A stretch of DNA of 20,980 nt from Acd1 sp049973945 (GCA_049973945.1 JBMFJH010000024.1:1-20980); one strand, 5' to 3'; positions 1-8,337 are shown, counted from the first letter of the stretch. Numbers and translations: made by a program. Notes: generated from the sequence alone by a model not told the origin.

Positions 1-208
1 GGGAAATGCCAGTAGTACCCTCGAAGACCTGGACTACCGCCATGTTGTTGTAGCTGTCTACTACCATCCCCCTCCTCTTTGTGCCGTCTGGCATCTCGAT
101 GTCGACTAGCTCCTGGTAAGCGGCGTCACCGATGCCCTGGACTACCATCAAGGGGCCTTTGATCATTGAGATGTTGGTGTACTCCCTGATGTTGAGCTGG
201 ACGGTCAT
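1..208 (-). CDS. atpB: A-type ATP synthase subunit B, N-terminal part (runs off the left edge)
   Basis: This is the regulatory, non-catalytic B subunit of the A1 head. Only the first 69 codons lie in the window. They read MTVQLNIREYTNISMIKGPL and continue into the N-terminal beta-barrel of the B subunit, ending in a FEGTTGIS stretch typical of the family. The ATG (208-206) overlaps the TGA of atpA as ATGA, so translation is probably coupled. A GGGTG Shine-Dalgarno-like run lies just upstream, inside the end of atpA. The nucleotide-binding domain is outside the window, so nothing can be said about its P-loop region. The identification rests on the N-terminus plus position directly after atpA, and is firm. 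Confidence 0.93.
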   Translation of the reverse strand, partial: MTVQLNIREYTNISMIKGPLMVVQGIGDAAYQELVDIEMPDGTKRRGMVVDSYNNMAVVQVFEGTTGIS

Positions 209-1992
209 GCTTTAACACCCGACGCCAATTGATCGAACCTGGCATTAATAGCTTGTATGAGGTTGTCTATCTTCTGGAGCTCGTCGTTCTTCACCGTGAA
301 CTTAACCCTTCCCATCTCCGAGACCAGATCCTGAGTCGCCTCCATGATCTTCTTGACCGGCACGCCCTTGTTCACTAGGTCGTTCGCCCTGTTGTAGAAC
401 GTTATTATCATCCTCATCATCTTGGCCTGCTTCTGCGGGGAGGCGAACGCGTCGATGTCGTCGAAGGCGTTCTGTTGCAGGAAGGCCACCCTGATTATCC
501 TCGCTACTTCCAGGGTCAGCTTGTCCTTCTCTGCCAGGGATTCAGGACCGACCAGCCTGACGATCTGCCTCAGCTCGTCCTCCCTCACGAGGAGCCTCAT
601 TATCGTGTCCCTCATGCTCCTCCACTCTGGGTCGACGTTCTTGTGCCACCACGTGGCTACCAAGTCCACGTAGGCCGAGAAGCCCTGGAGCCAGTTGATC
701 GCGGGGTAGTGCCTCTGCTGGGCCAATGAGACGTCTAAAGGCCAGAAGACCCTCACGAACCTGAGGGTGTTGCTCGTGACCGGCTCAGTGAAGTCTCCGC
801 CCGGCGGGGAGACAGAGGAGGCGATAGTCACTGAACCCATCCTCTCCGGGTTGCCCAGGGTTATAACCCTGCCTGCCCTCTCGTAGTACTCGGCGAGCCT
901 GGAGGCCAAGTAGCTCGGGAAGCCCTCCTCGGCGGGCATCTCCTCCATCCTTCCGCCCAAGTCCCTCAGGGCCTCGGCCCACCTCGAGGTGCTGTCGGCG
1001 ACCATCAGGACGTCATAGCCTTGGTCCCTGAAGTACTCGGCGATAGTCACTCCGACGTAGATGCTCGCTTCCCTTGCAGCTACTGGCATGTTGGAAGTGT
1101 TGGCGACCAGGACTGTCCTCTGTAGCAGGGGCTTGCCAGTCCACGGATCCTTGAGCTTGGGGAACGACCTCAGCTCGTCCGTCATCTCGTTGCCCCTCTC
1201 GCCGCAACCGACGAAGACCACTACCCTGGCCGAGGACCACTTCGCAAGGGACTGCAGGGTTACCGTTTTGCCAGAGCCGAACGGCCCTGGGATCGCCGCT
1301 GTTCCGCCCTTAGCTATGGGGAAGACCGTGTCCAGCACCCTTACTCCCGTTAGCATTGGCTCCACGGGCTCGAGCTTCTGCTTGTAAGGCCTCGGGAACC
1401 TCACCGGCCACCTGTGGTACATCTTCAGCTCCTTCGTGTCGCCGTTCTGGTCCACAACAGCTATCGTCTCCTCTACCGTGTAGTCCCCTTCCTTGGCTAT
1501 GTTTTTCAGAGTGCCGTGAACGTTTGGCGGAACCAGAATTCTGTGCTCGATCAATTCGGTCTCCTGTACGGTGCCCAGTACGTCGCCCGGCCCCACTTTG
1601 TCCCCAGGCCTCAAGTTCTTGTTAGGGACGAAGTGCCACCTCTTGTTCCTGTCGAGGGCCGGTACGTCGATGCCCCTCGCGACGAAGGGAGACTTCGTCA
1701 CTTCGCCGATGGTGCTTAAGGGCCTTTGGACTCCGTCGTATATGACTCCCAGCATTCCGGGGCCGAGCTCGACCGAAAGAGGGGCTCCGGTGCCGTAAAC
1801 GGGCTCGCCGGGCCTAATGCCGCTGGTGCTCTCGTAAACCTGTATGTAGGCCCTGTCCCCCTCAATCCTGGTTATCTCGCCAACGAGCTTCAGCTCTCCT
1901 ACCCTCACTAGCTCGTACATCATTGCGTTCCTCATGCCTTCGGCTACGACAAGGGGACCGTTTACCCTCACGATCCTGCCTTTCGCGCTCAT
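205..1992 (-). CDS. atpA: A-type ATP synthase catalytic subunit A
   Basis: Catalytic subunit of the A1 head, which couples ATP synthesis or hydrolysis to proton flow at the cytoplasmic membrane. The 595-residue protein has the family's usual length. In order it shows the N-terminal barrel (1-70), the A-subunit-specific bulge domain (about 115-185), the P-loop GPFGSGKT at 236-243 with the archaeal Ser after GPFG, GERGNEM at 264-270, the Walker B region YDVLMVADSTSRWAEALR near 326-343, and the SPPGGDF segment near 395-401. The C-terminal helical domain is intact. The ATG at 1992 overlaps the TGA of atpE as ATGA, and GGTGAGAGG upstream can act as its ribosome site. No intein or frameshift is seen in the P-loop region, a site where some archaeal A subunits carry inteins. 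Confidence 0.97.
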   Translation of the reverse strand: MSAKGRIVRVNGPLVVAEGMRNAMMYELVRVGELKLVGEITRIEGDRAYIQVYESTSGIRPGEPVYGTGAPLSVELGPGMLGVIYDGVQRPLSTIGEVTKSPFVARGIDVPALDRNKRWHFVPNKNLRPGDKVGPGDVLGTVQETELIEHRILVPPNVHGTLKNIAKEGDYTVEETIAVVDQNGDTKELKMYHRWPVRFPRPYKQKLEPVEPMLTGVRVLDTVFPIAKGGTAAIPGPFGSGKTVTLQSLAKWSSARVVVFVGCGERGNEMTDELRSFPKLKDPWTGKPLLQRTVLVANTSNMPVAAREASIYVGVTIAEYFRDQGYDVLMVADSTSRWAEALRDLGGRMEEMPAEEGFPSYLASRLAEYYERAGRVITLGNPERMGSVTIASSVSPPGGDFTEPVTSNTLRFVRVFWPLDVSLAQQRHYPAINWLQGFSAYVDLVATWWHKNVDPEWRSMRDTIMRLLVREDELRQIVRLVGPESLAEKDKLTLEVARIIRVAFLQQNAFDDIDAFASPQKQAKMMRMIITFYNRANDLVNKGVPVKKIMEATQDLVSEMGRVKFTVKNDELQKIDNLIQAINARFDQLASGVKA

Positions 1993-2567
1993 GCCCTCTC
2001 ACCGAAGAGAACAGAAGCGATCTGACCCTTTAGGTCTTCGAAAACCTGGTTTAAAATTAAATCGAGGGTGAAGTCCCTGCTTAACCCCTCCTCTGGGTAA
2101 AAGATTCTGATCCCACCAGAAACCTTCTGATCCTCGACCACCTGGACTTTCATTCCCTTTACGGCGTTCTTCACCTTGTCGGAGTCCCTAGGAGAGCAGT
2201 AGATCACGGCCCCGTCCTTGGCGTTTTTCGAGACCAAGTTCCTCAGTATCTGCTCGTACTCCTTCGAGTTGACGAACTCTTTCGTGAGCCTTTCCCTAGC
2301 CTGGGCGTAGACTTTCTCCAGCCAGGCCTCCTTTTGCTGGCTAACGGCCCTCTTGGTTTCTATCTCGAGCTTCGCCTTCTCCCCCTCCACCTTTTCCTTA
2401 GCCCTGGAAAGGTAAGCTTTCAGTTTGGCCTGATAGTCGAGCTGAGTCGCTTGATATTTTTGATCTAAGGAGCTCTTGGCCGCCTGAAAGGCCTTCGCCA
2501 GCTCGTCCTCGTACCTCTTTATCTCTTCGTTGACGACCTGCGTGACCAGTGCCTCGAAGTCGGCCAA
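1989..2567 (-). CDS. atpE: A-type ATP synthase peripheral-stalk subunit E
   Basis: Peripheral-stalk (stator) subunit that holds the A1 head to the membrane part. The 192-residue protein has an N-terminal helical half rich in Lys, Glu, Ala and Gln (about residues 8-95), consistent with a long coiled coil. The globular C-terminal half carries ERLTKEF, the ILRNLVSKNAKDGAVIYCS region and GGIRIFYPEEG, typical of the V/A-ATPase E family. The start is TTG at 2567, MADFEALVTQVVNEE. It lies six bases after the atpF stop, and GGTGATCC spanning that stop (2578-2571) is a good Shine-Dalgarno sequence, which fixes this start. Position between atpF and atpA supports the call. Confidence 0.92.
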   Translation of the reverse strand: MADFEALVTQVVNEEIKRYEDELAKAFQAAKSSLDQKYQATQLDYQAKLKAYLSRAKEKVEGEKAKLEIETKRAVSQQKEAWLEKVYAQARERLTKEFVNSKEYEQILRNLVSKNAKDGAVIYCSPRDSDKVKNAVKGMKVQVVEDQKVSGGIRIFYPEEGLSRDFTLDLILNQVFEDLKGQIASVLFGERA

Positions 2568-2573
2568 ACCGGA

Positions 2574-2876
2574 TCACCCGAATCCTAACGCCTTCATTAA
2601 AAGGCTTTTGGCGTCCACCGGTTTTGACTCGCTGAATGGGGACGGTATGATCGACACCACGGGCTTTTTGGTGTTCGCCAGTACTTCCTCCACCTTCTCC
2701 CTGACCACGTTGTACAGATCATAGGTTATCAGCAGGAGATCGACGTCCTCCCTTTTCTTTATCTCGTTGATTTTGTCGGGCAGGAGCTCAGGGTTCTCGA
2801 GTACCTCACCCTCAGCCCCTACCAGCCTAAAAAGGTTCGCAGTATACTTGTCCCCGATCACGTAAATCTTTCCCAT
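2574..2876 (-). CDS. atpF: A-type ATP synthase subunit F
   Basis: Small central-stalk subunit of the A1 sector, linking rotor and head. From the ATG at 2876 it is 100 residues, the family's normal size. It starts MGKIYVIGDKYTANLFRLVG, matching the IGD...FRLVGAEG pattern of the subunit F fold, and it has the later VDLLLITYDLYNVVREKVEE and VVSIIPSPF segments. A longer reading from TTG at 2912 would place the TATA box inside the gene and adds residues with no family resemblance, so I reject it. From 2876 the transcript would be leaderless or nearly so, with TATA at about -26 to -33. It is the first gene of the leftward atpF-atpE-atpA-atpB operon. Confidence 0.9.
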   Translation of the reverse strand: MGKIYVIGDKYTANLFRLVGAEGEVLENPELLPDKINEIKKREDVDLLLITYDLYNVVREKVEEVLANTKKPVVSIIPSPFSESKPVDAKSLLMKALGFG

Positions 2877-2900
2877 TACGCGATATACCAATCGGCCAAC

Positions 2901-2910
2901 ATTTTTAAAC
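2901..2910. promoter_or_regulatory. Shared TATA-like element between divergent atpF and atpI
   Basis: ATTTTTAAAC reads as TTTTTAAA on the + strand and TTTAAAAA on the - strand. Its core lies about 25-32 bases before the atpI ATG at 2934 and about 26-33 before the atpF ATG at 2876. That is roughly the spacing expected for leaderless crenarchaeal transcripts in both directions. The intergenic space is only 57 bases and I see no second comparable AT-rich box at the right distance, so one element may serve both operons. Confidence 0.65.
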
Positions 2911-2933
2911 AATTCAGAGACTCGAATTCAGCA

Positions 2934-5048
2934 ATGATTATTCCTGAGACGATGGCTAAGGTTCAAATCCTCTCGCTGAACGCCGTGAAGGACAAGGTCG
3001 TAACTTCCCTCCTGAAGTTCGGGAATTTCGAGCCCGTGGAGCCAAGTTATGGGAAGATCGGGGAGACGATGGACGAGCCGAAGAGGCTCATGAGCGTCGT
3101 TCAGGATCACCTGGCCAAGATCAGGATGCTCATCGAGGAGAGCGGCCTCCTGTTGGAGCCGAAGGGCACGCTCAAGGTCAAGGACTGGATGGAGACTGCG
3201 AGGAGGGTGAGCGACGAGGCGAGCAAGTTGGAAGACGAGTACAAGCAGATGCTCTTCGAGGTCTCCGCGCTGAAGGCCGAGCAGGAGAGCCTCATGACAA
3301 AACTGAGGGAGTTGGAGCCTTTCAAGGAGGTGAGGGTGTCCCCGACACAGCTGAAGTACTTCAAGGTAATTTATGCTTACGCCAGCAGATCCTCATTACC
3401 AAAGATAAGGGAAATAGAAGGAGTTACGTTAGTCGAGGGAGAGAGCCAGACGGATAAGGTTCCAGTTATAATAGTGATGGGTAAGGATAAGGATCTTGAG
3501 GGCAAGCTCAGAGAGTTGGAAGTTTACCCGATAACGGAAGTTCAGGAGGCCCAGAGCCCTGCCTCGCTTTACGAGTCCCTTCAGGCGAGGCTTAACGAGA
3601 TCATGAGCGCGCTCGCAGAGAGGAGAGAGGCGCTCAAGCTCAAGATCAGAGAGGAGTTCGACCGGGTCGCGAACGTGCTCGGCTCCCTTCTGACCGTCCT
3701 CGACGCGTTGAAGATCCTGTCGAAGGCTTCAGTATCGAAGTACTTCACTCAGTTCGTTGGCTACGTCCCACTTAAGCTCGTAGACAAGCTCAAGGGGATG
3801 CTGAGCTTCGAAGGGGTGTTCTTCAGCTACGAGATCCCGAAGTACTTCGAGAGCAAGGAAACCCCTCCCACTTACGTGAGCTTGCCCAAAGCAATAAGGC
3901 CGCTCGAGTCCGTAATTCAGATCTACGGCACCCCCTCCTACTGGGAGATTTCCCCCACCATTTTCCTGATAATCACCTTCCCCTTCATATTCGGCCTCAT
4001 GTTCCCCGACTTCGGCAACGCCCTGGTCATTTTCCTCTTCGCCCTCTGGTTCAGGAAGTACGGGAAGAAGAAGGGGAGCCAGAACATCCAACAGCTCTCC
4101 CTCGTCCTGCTGTACTCCAGCGTGGTAGCTATGATAACTGGGATCTTCGAGAGAGGCTTCTTCGGCCCCCTGCCGATCGGCGGCTTGGCCGAGCTCCTGG
4201 GCAACGAACACCTTCCTAAGGGTCCCCTCTACCCGCTCTGGGACAACGCTGGGCTCAACGCGGTGTATCACGTCATGGAACCCATACTGCCCACGGGTGG
4301 GGCGATAGGAGTCATAAACACGATAATCCTCTCGATCCTCCTGGGAGCCGTTCTCCTGTTCGTGAGTTCGCTGCTCGGCGTCGTGAACGCAATCAAGAAG
4401 AAGGACAAGGAGTGGCTAGTCTACGAGAAGCTACCAGTTCTGCTACTATACTCCGCCCCGTTCCTGGCGTTCATGTACGGCTTCACTAACCCCTCGAACT
4501 TCGCCGGAACCGTAGGGCAGGTGCTCCAAGGGATCCTCAACTTCACGCTGTTGTTCAACTTCGACTTCTCTCAGCCAGCGTACCAGTTCGCCTTCGTCCT
4601 CCTCTTGATGATCTACGTAGGCCTGTTCTGGGGACTTGCGGGCAAAGTGATAGTCCTGAAGAAGCACGAGGGTCTTTCTGGCGGCCAAGCGTTGGGCGTA
4701 GGCTTCATCGAGGGTATGTTCGAACCGGCCTTGCTACTGCTCTCGAACACCGTGTCCTTCATTAGGGTCCTGGTGTTCGCCTTGGCGCACTACTACGTGC
4801 TGTTCGCCTTCTCCTACATGGCCTACTTGGCCGCTGGTAGTCCGAACGACGTGGGGGCCATATTCCTGAACCCGATTGCCGACATTATACTGGTGATAGG
4901 AAACCTGCTCGCCATCGGCCTGGAAGGGCTCGTGGTCTTCATCCAGGACATGAGGCTCCACTTCTACGAAATGTTCAGCAAGTTCTACGAAGGGAAGGGG
5001 AAGCCGTTCGAACCGGCCCAAAGCTACGTAGGCCTGATAGAGGAATAA
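2934..5048 (+). CDS. atpI: A-type ATP synthase membrane subunit I (subunit a)
   Basis: Membrane stator subunit that forms the proton half-channels against the c-ring. Length is 704 residues, normal for archaea. The N-terminal cytoplasmic half (1-330) has two coiled-coil stretches (about 90-130 and 205-265). The hinge motif LESVIQIYGTPSYWEISPT at 324-342 leads into the membrane half. Hydrophobic segments lie near 342-373, 387-404, 456-486, 499-517, 551-575, 600-632 and 645-672. The essential channel arginine is R611 in SNTVSFIRVLVFALAH. The conserved tail EGLVVFIQDMRLHFYE followed by FSKFYEG is at 664-686. The ATG at 2934 fits a leaderless start; a second in-frame ATG (codon 7) is possible. 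It is transcribed away from atpF-E-A-B, so head and membrane genes are in separate transcripts. Confidence 0.96.
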   Translation: MIIPETMAKVQILSLNAVKDKVVTSLLKFGNFEPVEPSYGKIGETMDEPKRLMSVVQDHLAKIRMLIEESGLLLEPKGTLKVKDWMETARRVSDEASKLEDEYKQMLFEVSALKAEQESLMTKLRELEPFKEVRVSPTQLKYFKVIYAYASRSSLPKIREIEGVTLVEGESQTDKVPVIIVMGKDKDLEGKLRELEVYPITEVQEAQSPASLYESLQARLNEIMSALAERREALKLKIREEFDRVANVLGSLLTVLDALKILSKASVSKYFTQFVGYVPLKLVDKLKGMLSFEGVFFSYEIPKYFESKETPPTYVSLPKAIRPLESVIQIYGTPSYWEISPTIFLIITFPFIFGLMFPDFGNALVIFLFALWFRKYGKKKGSQNIQQLSLVLLYSSVVAMITGIFERGFFGPLPIGGLAELLGNEHLPKGPLYPLWDNAGLNAVYHVMEPILPTGGAIGVINTIILSILLGAVLLFVSSLLGVVNAIKKKDKEWLVYEKLPVLLLYSAPFLAFMYGFTNPSNFAGTVGQVLQGILNFTLLFNFDFSQPAYQFAFVLLLMIYVGLFWGLAGKVIVLKKHEGLSGGQALGVGFIEGMFEPALLLLSNTVSFIRVLVFALAHYYVLFAFSYMAYLAAGSPNDVGAIFLNPIADIILVIGNLLAIGLEGLVVFIQDMRLHFYEMFSKFYEGKGKPFEPAQSYVGLIEE

Positions 5049-5067
5049 AAGATCTTTTCGTGTTTTT
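5049..5067 (+). terminator. T-rich terminator after atpI
   Basis: AAAGATCTTTTCGTGTTTTT follows the atpI stop directly, giving two T runs (5054-5057 and 5063-5067) without a strong hairpin. This is the usual U-rich form of crenarchaeal terminators. The convergent metG ends here too, so the 17-base gap must separate two transcripts. Confidence 0.55.
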
Positions 5068-6778
5068 ACCTTAACAGCTCAGGCCTCTCTTTTTCCACCT
5101 TCGCTCTGACTTCCTTGAGCTTCTTCTCCATGTCCTCAGGTGCAAGATCGATCTTCCTGAACAAGGGCTCGGTTTTCCCTATCCTGTGGCCTTTACCCAG
5201 CTTAAATTGACCGGCCTCGTCCCACCTCTCGCTCTCCACGTTGGATAGGCCCAACATGTTGTATAGCCTTTCGGCGTGCCTCGGCATCAGCGGGTAGAGC
5301 ATAACTGCGATCGTCCTCACCGAGTTCGCCCCTAATGTCAAGACGTTGCCCGCCTCGTCCTTACTGCTCTTAACCAGCGCCCAGGGCTCCCTCCTGTTCA
5401 GGTAGGCGTTTCCCTCCCTCGCCAGCTTCAGTAGCTCCTCGGTTCCGGCCTTCAGCTTGTTCTGCTCGAAAAGCTCGCCCATCTTCTTAGGCGCCTCCTG
5501 AACCATAGTCATGAAGGAGCGGTCGTCGTCCTTGAGCAGCTCCTCCTTGATCCCTGGGACTTCGCCGTTGAAGTACCTGTTGACCATAGAGAGCACCCTG
5601 TTCACGTAGTTACCGATGTCGTCGTTGAGCTCCGAGTTCACAATCCTCAGCGTCTCCTTCCACGTGAAGTTCGTGTCCCTCTCCTCCGGCCTCTGCCTGA
5701 TAAGGGCGAACCTCCAGTACTCTATGTCCATGATCTCCTTGGCCTCGTCGATCCAAACCCCTATCCTCCTGCTCTTGCTGAACTTCTGCCCCTCGTACAG
5801 GAGGTACTCGGTGGAGGCGACCACTGTCGGCAACGCGTAACCCTTGCCAGTGGCCATCAGCATTGCCGGGAAAATTATGGCGTGGAACGGGATGTTGTCC
5901 TTCCCTATGAAATAGTAACTTTTAACGTCCCCGAACCAGAACTCCTTCCACTTCTCCTCCTGTCCCAGTTTCCTGAAGTGCTCTATTGTGGCGGAGATGT
6001 AGCCCAAGAGGGCCTCAAACCAGACGTAGACCGTCTTGCCTTCTGCTCCTTCGAAGGGCGCCGGGATCCCCCACTTGTTGTCCCTCGTCATGCTCCTTGG
6101 CCTCAGTCCCTCGTTCAACCAGCTGAACGAGACCGCCTTGACGTGCTGGGGCATGTCCTTCGACGACTCCAGCCAGTCCCTTATCTTGGTCTGAAGCCTC
6201 GAGAGGTCGAAGAACCAGTGCTTGGTGACCCTGAAGACTGGAGTTCTGCCGCAGAACACGCACCTGGGGTTGATCAGCAACTTCGGGGTCAACAGCCTGC
6301 CGCAGTTGTCGCACTGGTCGCCCCTCGCGTCGGGGAAGCCGCAGTAGGGGCAAGTCCCGGCGACGAACCTGTCAGGAAGGAAGATCTTGTCGTACTCACA
6401 ATAGGGGATCTCCTCCTCCTGAACGAAGATGTAGTCCATCATGTCGAGGAGGAACTGCCTGACGAACTCCTTGTGGACTTCCGACTCAGTCCTCGTGTAG
6501 TTGTCGTAGCTTATCTCCCAGACCTCAAGGAAGTACTTCCTCACGTACTCGTGGGCCGCGTCAGTTAGCGACTTCGGGTCAACGTTCTTCTTCCTGGCCT
6601 CGACCTCTATGGGGGTACCGTGTTCGTCGCTACCGCTGACGAAGACTACGTTCTCTTTACCGTACTTCAGCCTGGCGTACCTCGCGAAGACGTCGGCGCT
6701 CAGCACGGAGCCTATCATCGTTCCCAGGTGAGGCACGGCGTTGACGTATGGCCAGGCGGAGGCGACGAATACCTTCAT
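5066..6778 (-). CDS. metG: Methionyl-tRNA synthetase
   Basis: Charges tRNA-Met with methionine; class I synthetase. From ATG 6778 the protein is 570 residues. The HIGH-type signature is PYVNAVPHLG at 10-19, followed by SGSDEHGTPIE at 48-58. Three zinc-knuckle pairs C143/C146, C156/C159 and C173/C176 make a two-zinc-type insert. KFSKS at 332-336 replaces KMSKS. The anticodon-binding helical domain follows. There is no C-terminal EMAP-like tRNA-binding domain. An upstream in-frame start would add 19 residues (MSTGKPRVLL...) that run into the divergent priL, and a TATA-like CTTATTAG (6813-6806) sits about 28-35 bases before 6778. I therefore choose MKVFVASAWPY as the start. Confidence 0.95.
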   Translation of the reverse strand: MKVFVASAWPYVNAVPHLGTMIGSVLSADVFARYARLKYGKENVVFVSGSDEHGTPIEVEARKKNVDPKSLTDAAHEYVRKYFLEVWEISYDNYTRTESEVHKEFVRQFLLDMMDYIFVQEEEIPYCEYDKIFLPDRFVAGTCPYCGFPDARGDQCDNCGRLLTPKLLINPRCVFCGRTPVFRVTKHWFFDLSRLQTKIRDWLESSKDMPQHVKAVSFSWLNEGLRPRSMTRDNKWGIPAPFEGAEGKTVYVWFEALLGYISATIEHFRKLGQEEKWKEFWFGDVKSYYFIGKDNIPFHAIIFPAMLMATGKGYALPTVVASTEYLLYEGQKFSKSRRIGVWIDEAKEIMDIEYWRFALIRQRPEERDTNFTWKETLRIVNSELNDDIGNYVNRVLSMVNRYFNGEVPGIKEELLKDDDRSFMTMVQEAPKKMGELFEQNKLKAGTEELLKLAREGNAYLNRREPWALVKSSKDEAGNVLTLGANSVRTIAVMLYPLMPRHAERLYNMLGLSNVESERWDEAGQFKLGKGHRIGKTEPLFRKIDLAPEDMEKKLKEVRAKVEKERPELLR

Positions 6779-6780
6779 CG

Positions 6781-6813
6781 CTTTTATCGTTTGGCCCGAC
6801 CTGTCTAATAAGA
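6781..6813. promoter_or_regulatory. Interleaved divergent promoters of metG (-) and priL (+)
   Basis: The 43-base space holds CTTATTAG on the - strand (6813-6806), at leaderless distance from metG. On the + strand CTTTTATCG (6781-6789) is about 33-41 bases before the priL TTG, which would give a leader of about 10 bases. Here the two TATA-like boxes are separate, unlike the shared elements at 2901 and 8308. Spacing and AT content only; no consensus scan was run. Confidence 0.4.
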
Positions 6814-6821
6814 CTCGGGGC

Positions 6822-7727
6822 TTGCCTGTCGACACTTCGAGGTACCCAGAGCTCGCCGACCTTCAGGAGAGGCTCAGGTCGAGGGGCATAGGGATAGACG
6901 TAGTTCTCTCGGACAGCGTGATAGAGACCGTTAAGAACAAGGTAGTGCAGCTGTTGGAAGGCAAGAGGTTCCAGGGCTTCGGGAAGGACGCCGAGCTCGA
7001 GTTCTTCGTGATGATCTTAGTGATGAGGGCTTTGGGAATTCGGGCGGCGTTCAACAGGTTCTTGGAGGACGAGAGGGCTAGACTCACTAACCTGCTGGCG
7101 AGAGAGACCCAGGAAAACCTCCTGGAAATCGCGAAGCTCCTCGGCCTCGAACTCGAGCAGGCGAACCTCAAGGTTCACAGGAAGAGCTTGACTGTCTCCC
7201 TCGACTTCAGGATCCACTTCATTCAATACCTTAACGCGATTAAGGGGCTGAAGGACGAAAGGCTGAAGCTCAACAGGAGGGTACTGAACGGCGGATACGT
7301 ATACTTGTCGAAAGACGAGCTCACGAACCTGTTGGCAGACCTGCTTGCGGAGAGGGCTAGGACGATTTACGACTCTATCGACGAGTCGTCGATACCGAAG
7401 GAGCTCAGGGAGGTGGCGAAGGGGCTGAAGGCCAGGAAGTTCCCGCCGTGCATGGAGGCCCTGATGGCGAAAAAGGAGCTTAACGACGACGAAGTGGCTA
7501 ACCTGACGGCGTTCTTGTTGGCGGTCGGCTTCGACAGGAAGGACGTTGAAGCCTTACTGAAGGAGAAGGGGGTAGACAACGCTGGGGAAATCGTTGAGGC
7601 GTTCACCCCTAAACGCAGGAAGGCCTACGTTCCCGAGTCGTGCGAGTCGCTCAAGGCGAAGGGGATCTGCGTGGCGGACTGTAAGGTAAAGAACCCCTTG
7701 CAGTACTACTTCGGTAGCCTGACGTAA
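6822..7727 (+). CDS. priL: DNA primase large subunit with Fe-S domain
   Basis: Large, non-catalytic subunit of the archaeal/eukaryotic primase, which partners PriS to make primers. From TTG 6822 it is 301 residues, MPVDTSRYPELADLQERL, aligning with the short N-terminus of Sulfolobus PriL. The longer reading from ATG 6741 (27 extra residues) overlaps the start of metG and reads through the metG promoter region. Four cysteines expected for the [4Fe-4S] cluster are present: C210 in FPPCMEAL, C274 in ESCESLKAKG, C283 in GIC and C287 in ADC. They are followed by the family-typical VKNPLQYYF near the end. The 3' end overlaps the convergent phosphatidyltransferase gene by 22 bases. The catalytic subunit gene is not in the window. 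Confidence 0.9.
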   Translation: MPVDTSRYPELADLQERLRSRGIGIDVVLSDSVIETVKNKVVQLLEGKRFQGFGKDAELEFFVMILVMRALGIRAAFNRFLEDERARLTNLLARETQENLLEIAKLLGLELEQANLKVHRKSLTVSLDFRIHFIQYLNAIKGLKDERLKLNRRVLNGGYVYLSKDELTNLLADLLAERARTIYDSIDESSIPKELREVAKGLKARKFPPCMEALMAKKELNDDEVANLTAFLLAVGFDRKDVEALLKEKGVDNAGEIVEAFTPKRRKAYVPESCESLKAKGICVADCKVKNPLQYYFGSLT

Positions 7728-8284
7728 ACGAACCAGAACCTTTGAATTACCGTTAACGCGGAGAGAGCGGTAAGAAGGTACAGCAACAACTCGGCCAGAG
7801 GCCTCCAGTGGGCGGTGAAGACGACAATTAGGAAGAGGCCTATCAGCCTCTCTCCCCTCTCGATGAGGCCCCTGCCCTCGACCTTGAGGCCTACCGCCTC
7901 GCCTCTCGCCCTGATGTAAGGTATAATGATGGAGAGGCCCAACAAGAGGCCTACAACGAGGCTGTTGTACCCGAGGGGGATGAGGCCCAGGATGAAGGCG
8001 GTGTCCTCAACCCTGTCCAGCGTGCTGTCGAGAAAAGCCCCCCTCGGCCCCGCCGTCCCCCTAATCCTGGCCACCTCCCCGTCGACGGCGTCCATCAACG
8101 AGCTGAGCGCCATAAGCATAGCGAGGATTAAAGGGCTAGTGCCGACATACGCGAGAACCAGATACGCAATTGACAGCACGAGGCCGATAGCGGTCACCGA
8201 GTTCGCCGTTAGGCCCAGCGAGATGACGGCCCTCGCAATCGGCCTAAGGACGCCCTTGGACGCCTTCCTCAGCCTGGTAATCAC
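7706..8284 (-). CDS. CDP-alcohol phosphatidyltransferase, probably archaetidylinositol phosphate synthase
   Basis: Membrane enzyme that transfers a polar head group to a CDP-activated (here CDP-archaeol) lipid. The full CDP-alcohol phosphotransferase signature is present: D65-A-V-D68-G69-E-V-A72-R73, eight residues, G82, three residues, D86, three residues, D90. The 192-residue length and about five to six hydrophobic segments fit the family. In crenarchaea the usual member of this size makes archaetidylinositol phosphate; that substrate is inferred, not shown by the motif. The start is GTG at 8284, MITRLRKASKGVLRPIARAV, about 24-31 bases after a TATA element, so probably leaderless. Archaetidylglycerol or archaetidylserine synthesis are alternatives. 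Confidence 0.85.
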   Translation of the reverse strand: MITRLRKASKGVLRPIARAVISLGLTANSVTAIGLVLSIAYLVLAYVGTSPLILAMLMALSSLMDAVDGEVARIRGTAGPRGAFLDSTLDRVEDTAFILGLIPLGYNSLVVGLLLGLSIIIPYIRARGEAVGLKVEGRGLIERGERLIGLFLIVVFTAHWRPLAELLLYLLTALSALTVIQRFWFVYVRLPK

Positions 8285-8307
8285 GGCAAGGCGTGAAAAC
8301 GCATAGT

Positions 8308-8317
8308 CTTTTTAATT
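8308..8317. promoter_or_regulatory. Shared TATA-like element between divergent genes at 8284 and 8338
   Basis: CTTTTTAATT reads TTTTTAAT on the + strand and TTAAAAAG on the - strand. The core lies 22-29 bases before GTG 8338 and 24-31 bases before GTG 8284. Both genes would have leaderless messages from one element. It supports GTG 8338, rather than GTG 8293, as the start of the rightward gene, because the longer reading would cover the box. Confidence 0.6.
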
Positions 8318-8337
8318 TTCTAGCCTCGAGAGACCGC

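Noticed and set aside
205..1992. Intein in the ATP synthase A subunit
   Set aside because: The P-loop region is continuous and total length is normal.
2574..2912. Longer atpF reading from TTG 2912
   Set aside because: It would include the TATA element and adds 12 residues not seen in the family; ATG 2876 fits length and promoter.
5882..6568. 228-codon open frame on the + strand opposite metG, and similar long frames opposite atpI (3729-4271) and gltX (16860-17265)
   Set aside because: They are antisense shadows of well-recognised genes, made by GC-rich codon use; their translations are low in hydrophobic order and show no family motif.
6741..6821. 27-residue N-terminal extension of priL from ATG 6741, and 19-residue extension of metG to 6835
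   Set aside because: The two extensions overlap each other's starts and promoters and do not resemble the family N-termini.
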